The notes below the pieces were generated by a model. That model did not search any database. It worked only from the letters and a program-made list of their open reading frames with translations, and was not told the origin of the DNA. Shown here piece after piece: positions 1 to 6,656 of a DNA stretch of 6,656 nt (position 1 is the first letter of the stretch; every line of letters begins with the position of its first letter). The translations under genes were made by a program, and so were the position numbers. Source of the DNA: Myxococcales bacterium (GTDB lineage: Bacteria; Myxococcota; Polyangia; Polyangiales; Polyangiaceae); assembly GCA_003151595.1 (NCBI GenBank), contig PLXW01000126.1, positions 123 to 6,778 of the forward strand, written 5' to 3'.

Positions 1-338
1 GTGCCGCCGCCCATGCCGGCGGTGACGAAGACCATGTCCGCGCCGGAGAGGAGCTCCTTCAGCCGCTGCACGTCTTCCAGCGCCGCCTTGCGACCGCGCT
101 CGGGGTCGGCGCCTGCGCCGAGTCCCTTCGTGATCTGGCCGCCGATGTTCAGCTTGGTCGGGGCGGCGTTCGAGTTGAGCGCCTGCGCGTCGGTGTTCAC
201 CACGATGAACTCGACCCCTTCGAGGCCGAAATTGATCATCGTGTTGACCGCGTTTCCGCCCGAGCCGCCGCAGCCGACGACCTTGATGCGCGCCTGGTAT
301 TCCTGCGTTTCGTCCGCGAACTCGATCGAGAAACTCAT
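1..338 (-). CDS. ftsZ: Cell division protein FtsZ, N-terminal part (3' end cut by window edge)
   Basis: FtsZ is the tubulin-like GTPase that polymerises into the Z-ring at mid-cell and recruits the divisome. The ATG at 338-336 opens a frame that runs off the left edge, leaving 112 complete codons. This is roughly the first quarter to third of a typical FtsZ. Visible motifs are the nucleotide-binding loop [14 protein letters not shown] (about residues 23-36), VVNTDAQAL (about 46-54), [15 protein letters not shown] (close to the family GLGAGANPEVGRKAA), and the start of the tubulin signature, MGGG, where the window stops. The start is supported by a GGGAGGA ribosome binding site 5 bases upstream and by the short N-terminal tail before the first beta strand, as in the family. 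It is the last gene of the visible cluster, 150 bases after ftsA. Identity is certain; the C-terminal domain and tail cannot be seen. Confidence 0.97.
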   Translation of the reverse strand, partial: MSFSIEFADETQEYQARIKVVGCGGSGGNAVNTMINFGLEGVEFIVVNTDAQALNSNAAPTKLNIGGQITKGLGAGADPERGRKAALEDVQRLKELLSGADMVFVTAGMGGG

Positions 339-340
339 GA

Positions 341-376
341 CGATCCTCCCGGGATCGAGACCGCGTGGGCGGTCTC
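341..376 (-). promoter_or_regulatory. Two tandem perfect hairpins in the ftsZ leader
   Basis: Hairpin 1 has an 8-bp perfect stem, GAGACCGC/GCGGTCTC (357-364 with 369-376), around a 4-base loop. Hairpin 2 has a 6-bp perfect stem, CGATCC/GGATCG (341-346 with 352-357), around a 5-base loop. They share base 357, so only one closing pair is in conflict and the two could stack. Hairpin 2 contains the ftsZ ribosome binding site. Neither is followed by a T-run on the minus strand, so this does not look like an intrinsic terminator. The remainder of the 339-488 gap between ftsA and ftsZ shows no convincing promoter. A role in controlling ftsZ translation or mRNA stability is inference. Confidence 0.45.
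344..350 (-). promoter_or_regulatory. ftsZ ribosome binding site, inside a hairpin
   Basis: On the minus strand GGGAGGA lies 5 bases before the ftsZ ATG and is a strong Shine-Dalgarno match. It is partly in the loop and partly in the 3' arm of a perfect 6-bp stem (arms 352-357 and 341-346), so folding would partly hide it. The sequence shows the match and the complementarity; any effect on translation is inference. Confidence 0.75.
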
Positions 377-488
377 TTGTCGTGTCAGCCGCGTCGTCGC
401 CGACGCCATGTTTCGGAACGCGAATCTTCGGGCGCCTCTCCCTACTCGACTCGCGTGTGCAGCCCGTTCAAGCGAAGTAACGAACGAA

Positions 489-1775
489 TCAGAAAGCTTG
501 TTTCAACCACTCCATGAATCCACGGCTACGCGCGACTTCCGCCGGCGTCTCTTTCTTCAAAGCTTGTTGGACCTGCTGCGATCGCGCGACGACGAGCGGC
601 GCTGCGTCGCGCGCGATGGCGTCGGCCATGGCCATCGATCCGTACTTCACGAGCCCGACGCCCGTGGCGTACTGCGGCCCGTGCACGAGCTGCGTGATGC
701 CTTTGACGCCCGTGGGGAAGCCGATGCGCACGGGCATGCCCAAGATCTCTTCGGCGAACTCGGTCATGCCTTCGAGGAGCACGGCGCCCCCCGTGAGGAC
801 CACGCCCGCCGAAAGCTGCTCGAGGAGGCCCGTGTCTTCGATGCGCTTGCGAATGACCGCGAAGATCTCTTCGACCCGCGGTTCGATGATGTCGCTGAGC
901 ACACGACGGGCAGTGCGACGCGGCGAGTGACCGCCGACGCCGGGGACCTCGATCTCTTCTTCGTCACCGACCATGCGACCGAGCGCGCAGCCCGAGAGGC
1001 GCTTCAACCGATCGGCCTCGGCCATCGGCGTGCGGAGCCCCGCGGCGACGTCGCTGGTGATGTTGTTGCCGCCGACCGGGATCACGCTCGAGTGCGCGAT
1101 GCCTCCTTCGACGTAGAGCAGGATGTCCGTCGTGCCGCCGCCGATGTCGACGACCGCGACGCCGATCTCCTTCTCGTCGTCGCTGAGCACGGCCTCGGCG
1201 CTGGCGAGCGGCTCGAGCACGACGTCTGCGACGGTGAGGCCGCAGCGCTCGGCGCAGCGGATGACGTTCTGGACGCAGCTGGTGGCCGCGGTGATGAGGT
1301 TGACCTTCGTGCCGAGGCGAACGCCGCTCATCCCGATCGGATCGCGGATCCCGTCCTGCGCATCGACGACGTACTCGCGCGGCAGCACGTGGAGGATCTG
1401 GCGGTCGGCATCGACCGGGATCGCGCGGGCCCCTTCGAGGACTCGCTCGACGTCCGCTCGCGTCACTTCGCCGCCGGCGATCGCCGCGACGCCGTCCGAC
1501 GCTTGCGAGCGGATGTGGCTGCCAGCGACGCCGGCGTACACGGTCCGGATCTCGACGCCCGCCATCGTCTGCGCGCTCTCGATGGCGTCTTTGATGGAAC
1601 CGACGGTCCACTCGATGTTGGAGACGATCCCCTTGCGGAGGCCGCGGCAGGGAACGGTTCCGACCCCGAGGATGGTGATTCCGTCCTCGGCGATCTCGCC
1701 GACAACGGCGCACACCTTCGTGGTCCCGATGTCGAGTCCGACTACGATCTCGCCTTGGGTGGTGGCCTTGCTCAT
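489..1775 (-). CDS. ftsA: Cell division protein FtsA
   Basis: FtsA is the actin-like ATPase that anchors FtsZ filaments to the cytoplasmic membrane and helps activate septal wall synthesis. The 428-residue product has the family length. Motifs in order: phosphate-1 loop GLDIGTTK (13-20), GSHIRS at the 1C-domain region typical of FtsA (85-90), phosphate-2 loop DIGGGTTD (210-217), adenosine motif TGGAVLLEGM (328-337), and a C-terminal amphipathic tail GFMEWLKQAF (419-428) that matches the membrane-targeting helix. The start is set at the ATG at 1775. The frame stays open to 1916, but that extension overlaps the end of the upstream M16 gene, is arginine-rich and has no FtsA similarity. The upstream GGAAGGG is a modest, closely spaced ribosome binding site, and a GTG codon sits directly before the ATG. 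The stop is TGA. It lies 65 bases after the M16 gene and 150 bases before ftsZ, the usual ftsA-ftsZ order. Confidence 0.96.
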   Translation of the reverse strand: MSKATTQGEIVVGLDIGTTKVCAVVGEIAEDGITILGVGTVPCRGLRKGIVSNIEWTVGSIKDAIESAQTMAGVEIRTVYAGVAGSHIRSQASDGVAAIAGGEVTRADVERVLEGARAIPVDADRQILHVLPREYVVDAQDGIRDPIGMSGVRLGTKVNLITAATSCVQNVIRCAERCGLTVADVVLEPLASAEAVLSDDEKEIGVAVVDIGGGTTDILLYVEGGIAHSSVIPVGGNNITSDVAAGLRTPMAEADRLKRLSGCALGRMVGDEEEIEVPGVGGHSPRRTARRVLSDIIEPRVEEIFAVIRKRIEDTGLLEQLSAGVVLTGGAVLLEGMTEFAEEILGMPVRIGFPTGVKGITQLVHGPQYATGVGLVKYGSMAMADAIARDAAPLVVARSQQVQQALKKETPAEVARSRGFMEWLKQAF

Positions 1776-1840
1776 CACCCTTCCGGCTTCGCATACGCGC
1801 ACCGTTCGGGCCAAATTCTGCGGCGCGTTTTTCTGTCCGA

Positions 1841-3238
1841 TTATTGAGCGCCGACGACCTTTGGATCGAGTTTCGCCGGGTCGCCGACGATCGCGGTCTG
1901 CGTGTTCGCGATCCACTTCACCGCAACCCTGCGGACGTCCTCCGGCGTCGTGGCGCGCAATCGCTCCAGGAACGCCTTTGCCAGGTGCCAGTCGCCCCCC
2001 AGCAGGAGCGCGTCTCCGAGGTCGTACGCCTGCCCGTCGGCGGTCTCGTGGTCCTGCACGTACGCCGAGACAAAGACCGCCTTGGTACCGTCGAGCTCCT
2101 TCGCGGGAATGAGCTCGGTCTGGAGCCGCCGCGTCTGGTCGTACATGACCTGCATCGTCGTGTTGGGATCGACGGCCGTCACGTACAGCACGCCAAACGG
2201 CGCCCCGAACCCCGAGTTGAAATAGGCCTGCGGCGAGTACGACAGATTTCGCTTCGTGCGCACTTCGTCGAACACGCGCTGGCCGAGGAGCCCCATGCCG
2301 AGGCGCATCGCAGGGAAGTCAGGGTCGGTCCACGCCGGACCCGCGAACATGGACTGGATGTAGTTCGTCGGCAGCTTGAACGGATCCCCCGTGAGATGGG
2401 CCGCAGCGAAGTGGAGTTGCGGAATCGGCGTCTCGACGTACGAGCCGCGCAGCACCGACGCGAAGGCGCTCTTCGCCTGATCGATCACGCGCGCCGGATC
2501 GACGTCACCGACGACGATGAGCACGAGCCGGTTCGTGTCATGGAGCTTCGCCAAGTATGGCGCGAGATCGTCAACCTTCATCGCGTTGACGGTCTCCTGC
2601 GACCCCACGCTGCGATTCTCGTACGGGTGCCCTGCGAACACCGCGCGACGCGCCAGGAGCCACAAGCGCCCTTCGCCATCTTCCATCTCGTGACGGCGCG
2701 CCGAGAGCTCGCGCTGCTTCACGACGTCGAACTCGCTCGCGGGGAGGGCCGGCGCGAGGAACGTGTCGACGAAGATCGGAAACAGATCATCCCAGGCAGC
2801 CAGCGGCGCCTTCGTGGCGATGGTGGAGAAATCGTTGCGCGCGTCTCCATTGAGCGTGGCGCCGAGCGAAGCGAGCTTTTGCGAGAACGGCCCTTTCGGC
2901 AGCGACTTCGTGCCACCGCTCGTCGCGACTTCGAGCGCGACGTGCTCGATGCCCGCGTTGTCCTTCGTCCAATTGCGCGTGCCGCCTCGAATCTCGAGCT
3001 GCGCCGCGACGAACTCCGCGCCCGGTGTTCGCTTCACGAGGATCTGCATCCCTCGCGACCATGCCACGGTCACGTCCCCCTCGGTCACCGGCGCGGGATC
3101 GGGCGAGCTCTCTGCCTGCGGAGTCGTCGCGTGGGCGACTGGCGCCGGAGGGAGCGGAGGTGTCACCGGCGCGGGGGTCGTTTCGGCGCACGCGCCGATC
3201 GCGATCGCCGAAGCTGCGAGAGCCAGCGCGCGCCTCAC
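1841..3238 (-). CDS. Catalytically degenerate M16 peptidase-like lipoprotein (R/Y subunit)
   Basis: This 465-residue protein has the two-domain length of an M16B subunit. It starts with a lipoprotein signal: MRRALALAASAIAIGAC with lipobox IGAC and lipidated Cys17. Residue +2 is Ala, so outer-membrane sorting is likely. A Pro/Ala-rich linker (about 22-50) follows. The N-terminal M16 domain lacks the zinc site. Where the family has HxxEH, this protein reads HVALE (99-103), so only the first His is kept. Ungapped alignment with the partner encoded upstream also puts Ala180 at the third ligand, normally Glu. The C-terminal M16 domain keeps the substrate-binding pair in RTKRNLSY (R327, Y334). It is therefore probably the non-catalytic half of a heterodimer. 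It starts with GTG, supported by GGAGGT 5 bases upstream and a 4-base overlap (GTGA) with the upstream M16 gene, which suggests translational coupling. The stop is TAA. The substrate is unknown. Confidence 0.9.
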   Translation of the reverse strand: MRRALALAASAIAIGACAETTPAPVTPPLPPAPVAHATTPQAESSPDPAPVTEGDVTVAWSRGMQILVKRTPGAEFVAAQLEIRGGTRNWTKDNAGIEHVALEVATSGGTKSLPKGPFSQKLASLGATLNGDARNDFSTIATKAPLAAWDDLFPIFVDTFLAPALPASEFDVVKQRELSARRHEMEDGEGRLWLLARRAVFAGHPYENRSVGSQETVNAMKVDDLAPYLAKLHDTNRLVLIVVGDVDPARVIDQAKSAFASVLRGSYVETPIPQLHFAAAHLTGDPFKLPTNYIQSMFAGPAWTDPDFPAMRLGMGLLGQRVFDEVRTKRNLSYSPQAYFNSGFGAPFGVLYVTAVDPNTTMQVMYDQTRRLQTELIPAKELDGTKAVFVSAYVQDHETADGQAYDLGDALLLGGDWHLAKAFLERLRATTPEDVRRVAVKWIANTQTAIVGDPAKLDPKVVGAQ

Positions 3239-4614
3239 TTCGCACCTCCGTTCACGACGCCGACGAGCTTCTCGAGGTGTCCCCTGTCGATCGTCTTCAC
3301 CAGCGCCGGCGATTCGAGCGCGCCGAGGACGAACGGTCTACCAAGCACGTACGTGTCGAGATACTTCGCGATGTCGGCGCGCGTCACGGCGTGAACGCGG
3401 TCCGAGTACGTCGCGTAGTACGGCTCGTCCGCATTCGCCCACATGAACGTGATCAAGTGCGCGTAGGACTCGGTGCCTTCGCGCTGCTTTGCGAAGCCGA
3501 CGTCGATGACGTGCGCCGCGTTCTTCAGCTCGTCGTCCGTGAAGTAGTCGGGCGCTTTGATTTTCGGCAATTCCGCGACGACGGCGCTCACGCACACGTC
3601 GACCTTCCCCTCGGCGGCTTCGAAGTCGACCGAGATGGGCCCGACGTCACGCTCGGTGCTCCAGTTCAGCGATGCGCGGACGCACGCTCCGGAATCGACG
3701 AGGACTTTCTGAAACTTCGACCCAGGGTCGCCGACGAGCAGGTTCAGAAGGTTGGCCGGATACGTCTGCGCAGCGCTCGCATCGAGCGACGACGGCCCCC
3801 GCCACTCCAGGGTGGCGCTGAACGTCTGCACGGGCTGCGTCACGACGACGACCTGCGAGCGCGCGATGGGGGGATGATGCACCAGCGGAAACTTCACGAA
3901 CGGATCGGGCGCCTTCGTCCAGCCCGCATAGAGATCGTCGGCGCGCTTGAACACGTCGTCCGCGTGGACGTCGCCTACGACGACGAGCACCGAATTGTTG
4001 GGCACGTAGTAGCGAAGCTGGATCGTCCGCATCTTCTCGGGTGTCGTCGACAGCACCGTCTTCCGATCGCCCAGCGGGTTCTTGCGCGACGGGTACTTCC
4101 AGAAGACGAGCTTCTCCATCGCCCGCCACAAGAGAAACCCCGGGTCCGACTCGGCGCGATCCATCTCGCCGGTGACGACGACGCGCTCGCGTTCGAGCTC
4201 CTTCGCATCGAAGAGCGGCGAGGTGATGGCGTCGCGCATGAACGTCATGGCGTCGGCATAGTGATCGGACGTCGTCGTGAAGAAATAGTTCACGCGATCG
4301 TTGTCCGTCGTCCCGTTGAACATCATCCCAAGCTCACGCAGGCGCGCCGAATACGTGAGCTGATCGGGGAGCACCTTGTTCCCCTTGAAGAACATGTGCT
4401 CGTAGAGGTGCGACAGCCCGCTGTACTCGGGCGACTCGGTCATCGCGCCATTGTGAACGCCGATCTCGACGGTCATGAGCGGTGTCGCGTGCCGCTCGAC
4501 GACGATGACTTCGAGCCCGTTCGCGCACACGTGCCGGGCGTACGGCGGCGGAGGGGCACCGAGCGCGGGGGTGGCGGTCAGCGCGACGGCGATCGAGAAA
4601 AGGATGGTCCGCAT
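3235..4614 (-). CDS. Secreted M16 family zinc metallopeptidase (catalytic subunit)
   Basis: From the ATG at 4614 the product has 459 residues. It begins with a Sec signal peptide, MRTILFSIAVALTATPALGA, probably cut after ALG, so it acts in the periplasm or outside the cell. The N-terminal M16 domain has the inverted zinc motif HLYEH (69-73) in the typical GLSHLYEHMFFKG setting, and the third ligand Glu150 lies 77 residues further on in VVVTGEMDRAESDP. The C-terminal domain is M16-like but lacks the Arg/Tyr pair seen in the partner: Leu305 and Val312 occupy those places. Catalytic and substrate-binding features are thus divided between the two adjacent genes. An in-frame ATG at 4626 would add four residues, but GAGG directly abuts it. 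The same GAGG is 12 bases from the 4614 start, somewhat long but usable. The stop TGA overlaps the next gene as GTGA. Family is certain; substrate and partner are inferred. Confidence 0.93.
   Translation of the reverse strand: MRTILFSIAVALTATPALGAPPPPYARHVCANGLEVIVVERHATPLMTVEIGVHNGAMTESPEYSGLSHLYEHMFFKGNKVLPDQLTYSARLRELGMMFNGTTDNDRVNYFFTTTSDHYADAMTFMRDAITSPLFDAKELERERVVVTGEMDRAESDPGFLLWRAMEKLVFWKYPSRKNPLGDRKTVLSTTPEKMRTIQLRYYVPNNSVLVVVGDVHADDVFKRADDLYAGWTKAPDPFVKFPLVHHPPIARSQVVVVTQPVQTFSATLEWRGPSSLDASAAQTYPANLLNLLVGDPGSKFQKVLVDSGACVRASLNWSTERDVGPISVDFEAAEGKVDVCVSAVVAELPKIKAPDYFTDDELKNAAHVIDVGFAKQREGTESYAHLITFMWANADEPYYATYSDRVHAVTRADIAKYLDTYVLGRPFVLGALESPALVKTIDRGHLEKLVGVVNGGAK
3244..3249 (-). 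promoter_or_regulatory. Ribosome binding site of the lipoprotein M16 gene
   Basis: A perfect GGAGGT on the minus strand lies 5 bases before the GTG at 3238, within the last codons of the upstream M16 gene. It decides the GTG start and supports the coupled stop/start. Confidence 0.8.
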
Positions 4615-4667
4615 GGGGTGGCGCATCCTCGTACGAATGCACCGCCGGGCGCTAGCGTATCCGACGT

Positions 4668-5546
4668 TCAGCGCACGCGGACGACGACGCGCTCGGGGCG
4701 GGCCTCGTTGTCGAGCATGATCGCGTCGGGCTTGGCGCCGCGATGTTCGAGCTCGGCGATCACGCGCGCCGCTTCGTCGAGCTTGCGGTGGAACGGTGGA
4801 CCGCCGAGCGTGAGCGAAAGCGCCCCCTTGCCCACGACGAGCGAGAACGCGCCGTCCTCGGCCAGATGCACCTCGGCGAGCGGCAAGCGCTGCGCGATCG
4901 ACGAGCGGTCGTACTCCGCGGCGAGATCGAGCGCGCGACGAACCGAGCGAACGGCCCCTTCGCGATCGACGGCGACCGAGTCGGGCGAGAGTCCGGTGAC
5001 GATCGGAAGGTCGGTCGGATCGCCCGGCTCGAGGCGCTTGAAGATCTCACCGTCGCGCGACGCGAGGTAGCTGTCGCCGAGCGCGACGATCGCCGCGGCG
5101 TCCCTCTCGGTCACCTGAATGCTCACCGTGCCCGGTAGCCTTCGCGCCAGCGACGCGTCGTGAATCCATGGGTCGGCGAGCAGCTGCGCGCGCGCGCGAT
5201 CGAGGTCCAACGTGAAGACGTTCGCCCCTTTGACGACGCCCGCTTCGCTCGCGACGTCGTCGACGCTCCTCCGCACGTTCCCGCTGACGACGATGTCCTT
5301 CACGGCAAATCGAGGGGTCGTCATGACGTAGCGACGGGCGCCGTACGCCGCCGATCCCGACAGCCCCACGACGAGCGCTACGCCGAGGATCGCGCGGGCG
5401 AGCGCCGCGGCTCGACTCGGTGGCCGGAGATCGATCGGCCCGGCGTCGGGCTCGTCGTCCCTCTCCAGCGATCGATCGATCCCGCTCCCATCGGTGACTC
5501 CTTCGGGGAGCTTGGGGCGCGCGACGCGGCGGTTGCTGGGCTTCAC
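4668..5546 (-). CDS. ftsQ: Cell division protein FtsQ
   Basis: FtsQ is a bitopic inner-membrane divisome protein that links early Z-ring proteins to FtsB/FtsL and the septal synthase. The 292-residue product has a charged cytoplasmic tail (1-47), one membrane segment (about 48-69), then a POTRA domain (about 79-148, [15 protein letters not shown] to [10 protein letters not shown], including [15 protein letters not shown]). The FtsQ beta domain follows, with LPIVTGL at 180-186. Length and architecture match the family. It starts with GTG at 5546, supported by GGAGA 7 bases upstream and by a 4-base GTGA overlap with the murC stop. The stop is TGA. About 50 bases separate it from the first M16 gene; in most dcw clusters ftsA would come next. 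Confidence 0.93.
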   Translation of the reverse strand: MKPSNRRVARPKLPEGVTDGSGIDRSLERDDEPDAGPIDLRPPSRAAALARAILGVALVVGLSGSAAYGARRYVMTTPRFAVKDIVVSGNVRRSVDDVASEAGVVKGANVFTLDLDRARAQLLADPWIHDASLARRLPGTVSIQVTERDAAAIVALGDSYLASRDGEIFKRLEPGDPTDLPIVTGLSPDSVAVDREGAVRSVRRALDLAAEYDRSSIAQRLPLAEVHLAEDGAFSLVVGKGALSLTLGGPPFHRKLDEAARVIAELEHRGAKPDAIMLDNEARPERVVVRVR

Positions 5547-6656
5547 TTGGGCGTCTCCGCGTCGAGGGCCGCGGCGAGATCACGCGCGCTCGCGTTGATG
5601 TCGCCGGCACCCAGCGCGATCACCAGATCGCCCGGCTTCACGATCTCGAGCAACTTCTTGGTCACCAGTCTCTTGTCGGCGACGAGCTCGACGGCGTGAT
5701 GCCCGTGCGCGCGAATGGCGTCGGTCAGCTCTTTGCTCGTGGCCCCCGCGATCGGCTTTTCGCCTGCTGGATACACGTCGGTCACGACGAGCACGTCGGC
5801 CTTGTTGAAAGCGCGCGTGAAGTCCTCGAACAGCGCCTGCGTGCGCGTGTACCTGTGCGGCTGGAACGCGACGACGACGCGCCGATCGAATCCGCGTTGC
5901 GCCGCATCCAGCGTCGCTTCGATCTCGGCGGGGTGGTGGCCGTAGTCGTCGATGATCATCACGTCGCCATCGACGCCGTCGCGCGAAATCTTCGGCTGCG
6001 CAACGACCGTGAAGCGGCGCTGCACGCCGTGGAAGCTGCGGATCGCTTCGCGCACGACGTCGAGCGGGATGGCCAGCTCGTCGGCCACGGCGATCACGGC
6101 GAGCGAGTTGAGAATGTTGTGCGCGCCGGGCATGCGCACGACGAACTCGCCTATCGGATCGCTCCGCCGGTACGCCGTGAAGCGCGTCTCCAGCCCTTCG
6201 AAGCTGGGGTGCGCGGCGCGGTAGTCGGCTTGCCGCGAGATGCCGTAGGTCACGTGGCGTCGCTCGATGCGCGGCAGGATCGCCTGCACGTGGGGGTGAT
6301 CGAGGCACAAGACGCCGAGGCCGTAGAACGGAATGCGATTGGCGAACTGCACGAACGCTTCCTTCACGTTCTCGTGCGTGCCGTAGTGATCGAGGTGCTC
6401 GGCGTCGATGTTGGTGATCACCGCGATGGTCGGCGTGAGCTTGAGGAACGATCCGTCGCTCTCGTCCGCCTCCGCGACGAAGAGGTCACCCGCGCCCAGC
6501 CGTGCGTTCGAGCCAAGCGCGTTGACCTGTCCGCCGACGATGACGGTCGGATCGAGCCCCGCTTGCCTTAGCACCGTGGCTACGAGCGACGTGGTGGTCG
6601 TCTTGCCGTGAGAGCCCGCGATGGTCACGCAGTACTTCACGCGCATCAGCTCGGCC
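5543..6656 (-). CDS. murC: UDP-N-acetylmuramate--L-alanine ligase MurC (5' end cut by window edge)
   Basis: MurC is the cytoplasmic ATP-dependent ligase that adds L-alanine to UDP-MurNAc, the first step of the peptidoglycan stem peptide. The frame stays open to the right edge: the residues before the first in-window Met read AEL, as expected just before the MurC P-loop. The 370 visible residues therefore lack about 100 N-terminal residues, including the UDP-binding Rossmann part. Motifs in order: P-loop [71 protein letters not shown] and DVYPAGE, all characteristic of MurC rather than MurD, MurE or MurF. The P-loop has Ser where GTHGKT is common; this is a mild substitution. The stop TGA overlaps the ftsQ GTG by four bases. 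Neither murB nor ddl lies between murC and ftsQ. Confidence 0.96.
   Translation of the reverse strand, partial: AELMRVKYCVTIAGSHGKTTTTSLVATVLRQAGLDPTVIVGGQVNALGSNARLGAGDLFVAEADESDGSFLKLTPTIAVITNIDAEHLDHYGTHENVKEAFVQFANRIPFYGLGVLCLDHPHVQAILPRIERRHVTYGISRQADYRAAHPSFEGLETRFTAYRRSDPIGEFVVRMPGAHNILNSLAVIAVADELAIPLDVVREAIRSFHGVQRRFTVVAQPKISRDGVDGDVMIIDDYGHHPAEIEATLDAAQRGFDRRVVVAFQPHRYTRTQALFEDFTRAFNKADVLVVTDVYPAGEKPIAGATSKELTDAIRAHGHHAVELVADKRLVTKKLLEIVKPGDLVIALGAGDINASARDLAAALDAETPK
5554..5558 (-). promoter_or_regulatory. ftsQ ribosome binding site
   Basis: GGAGA on the minus strand, 7 bases before the GTG at 5546 and inside the 3' end of murC. It supports the GTG start and coupling of ftsQ translation to murC. 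Confidence 0.6.

Noticed and set aside
357..376. 8-bp hairpin as a terminator for ftsA
   Set aside because: No T-run follows the stem on the transcribed strand, and the next gene, ftsZ, starts only 19 bases further on.
443..471. Promoter for ftsZ with TTGAAC as -35
   Set aside because: The -35-like hexamer is fair, but at 17-base spacing the -10 would be CGAGTA, which is a poor match; not enough to call.
408..1847. 479-codon open frame on the plus strand
   Set aside because: Antisense to all of ftsA, which has all its diagnostic motifs; composition is typical of a shadow frame.
1776..1916. 47-residue N-terminal extension of FtsA
   Set aside because: It would overlap the end of the M16 gene, is unlike FtsA, and the ATG at 1775 places the GLDIGTTK loop at the usual distance from the N-terminus.
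3196..3207. 12-bp perfect palindrome CGATCGCGATCG
   Set aside because: It lies within the signal-peptide codons of the lipoprotein gene and is explained by GC-rich Ala/Ile codons; GATCG repeats of this kind also occur in ftsQ coding sequence (around 5470).
4650..4657. 8-bp palindrome CGCTAGCG in the ftsQ-M16 gap
   Set aside because: Short, single copy, and with no adjacent promoter elements; chance is likely at this GC content.
3025..5070. 681-codon open frame on the plus strand
   Set aside because: It lies antisense to both M16 genes and the end of ftsQ, its product is Arg/Asp/His-rich with no recognisable motif, and it mirrors the high-GC codon use of the real genes.

Overview
The window is a GC-rich stretch of bacterial chromosome carrying part of a division and cell-wall (dcw) cluster. 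Every recognisable gene lies on the minus strand, so transcription runs from the right edge to the left. In that order the genes are: murC (its 5' part is cut off by the right edge), ftsQ, two M16-family metallopeptidase genes, ftsA, and ftsZ (its 3' part is cut off by the left edge). The strong GC bias at third codon positions produces long open frames on the opposite strand, which I take to be shadows. The cluster makeup, FtsQ, Sec and lipoprotein signals and GC content fit a Gram-negative (diderm) bacterium. A member of the Myxococcota or a related deltaproteobacterial lineage is my best guess, but that is inference and cannot be settled from this window.

Layout from right to left: murC (5543 to beyond 6656) overlaps ftsQ by 4 bases (GTGA). 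ftsQ (4668-5546) is followed by a gap of about 50 bases. The first M16 gene (3235-4614) has a Sec signal peptide and an intact HxxEH zinc site. It overlaps the second M16 gene (1841-3238) by 4 bases, again as GTGA. The second protein has a lipoprotein signal and a degenerate zinc site. A 65-base gap leads to ftsA (489-1775). A 150-base leader then precedes ftsZ (beyond 1 to 338). This leader holds two back-to-back perfect hairpins, the second of which contains the ftsZ ribosome binding site.

MurC adds L-alanine to UDP-MurNAc in the cytoplasm, FtsQ is the membrane scaffold of the divisome, FtsA tethers FtsZ filaments to the membrane, and FtsZ forms the Z-ring. Sitting between FtsQ and FtsA is a pair of exported M16 proteins whose catalytic features are split. 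One keeps the zinc ligands but lacks the R/Y substrate-binding pair; the other keeps R/Y but lacks the zinc ligands. This is the pattern of a heterodimeric M16B protease. Its placement inside the ftsQ-ftsA-ftsZ block is the most unusual feature of the window. The leader structure upstream of ftsZ is the second point of interest.
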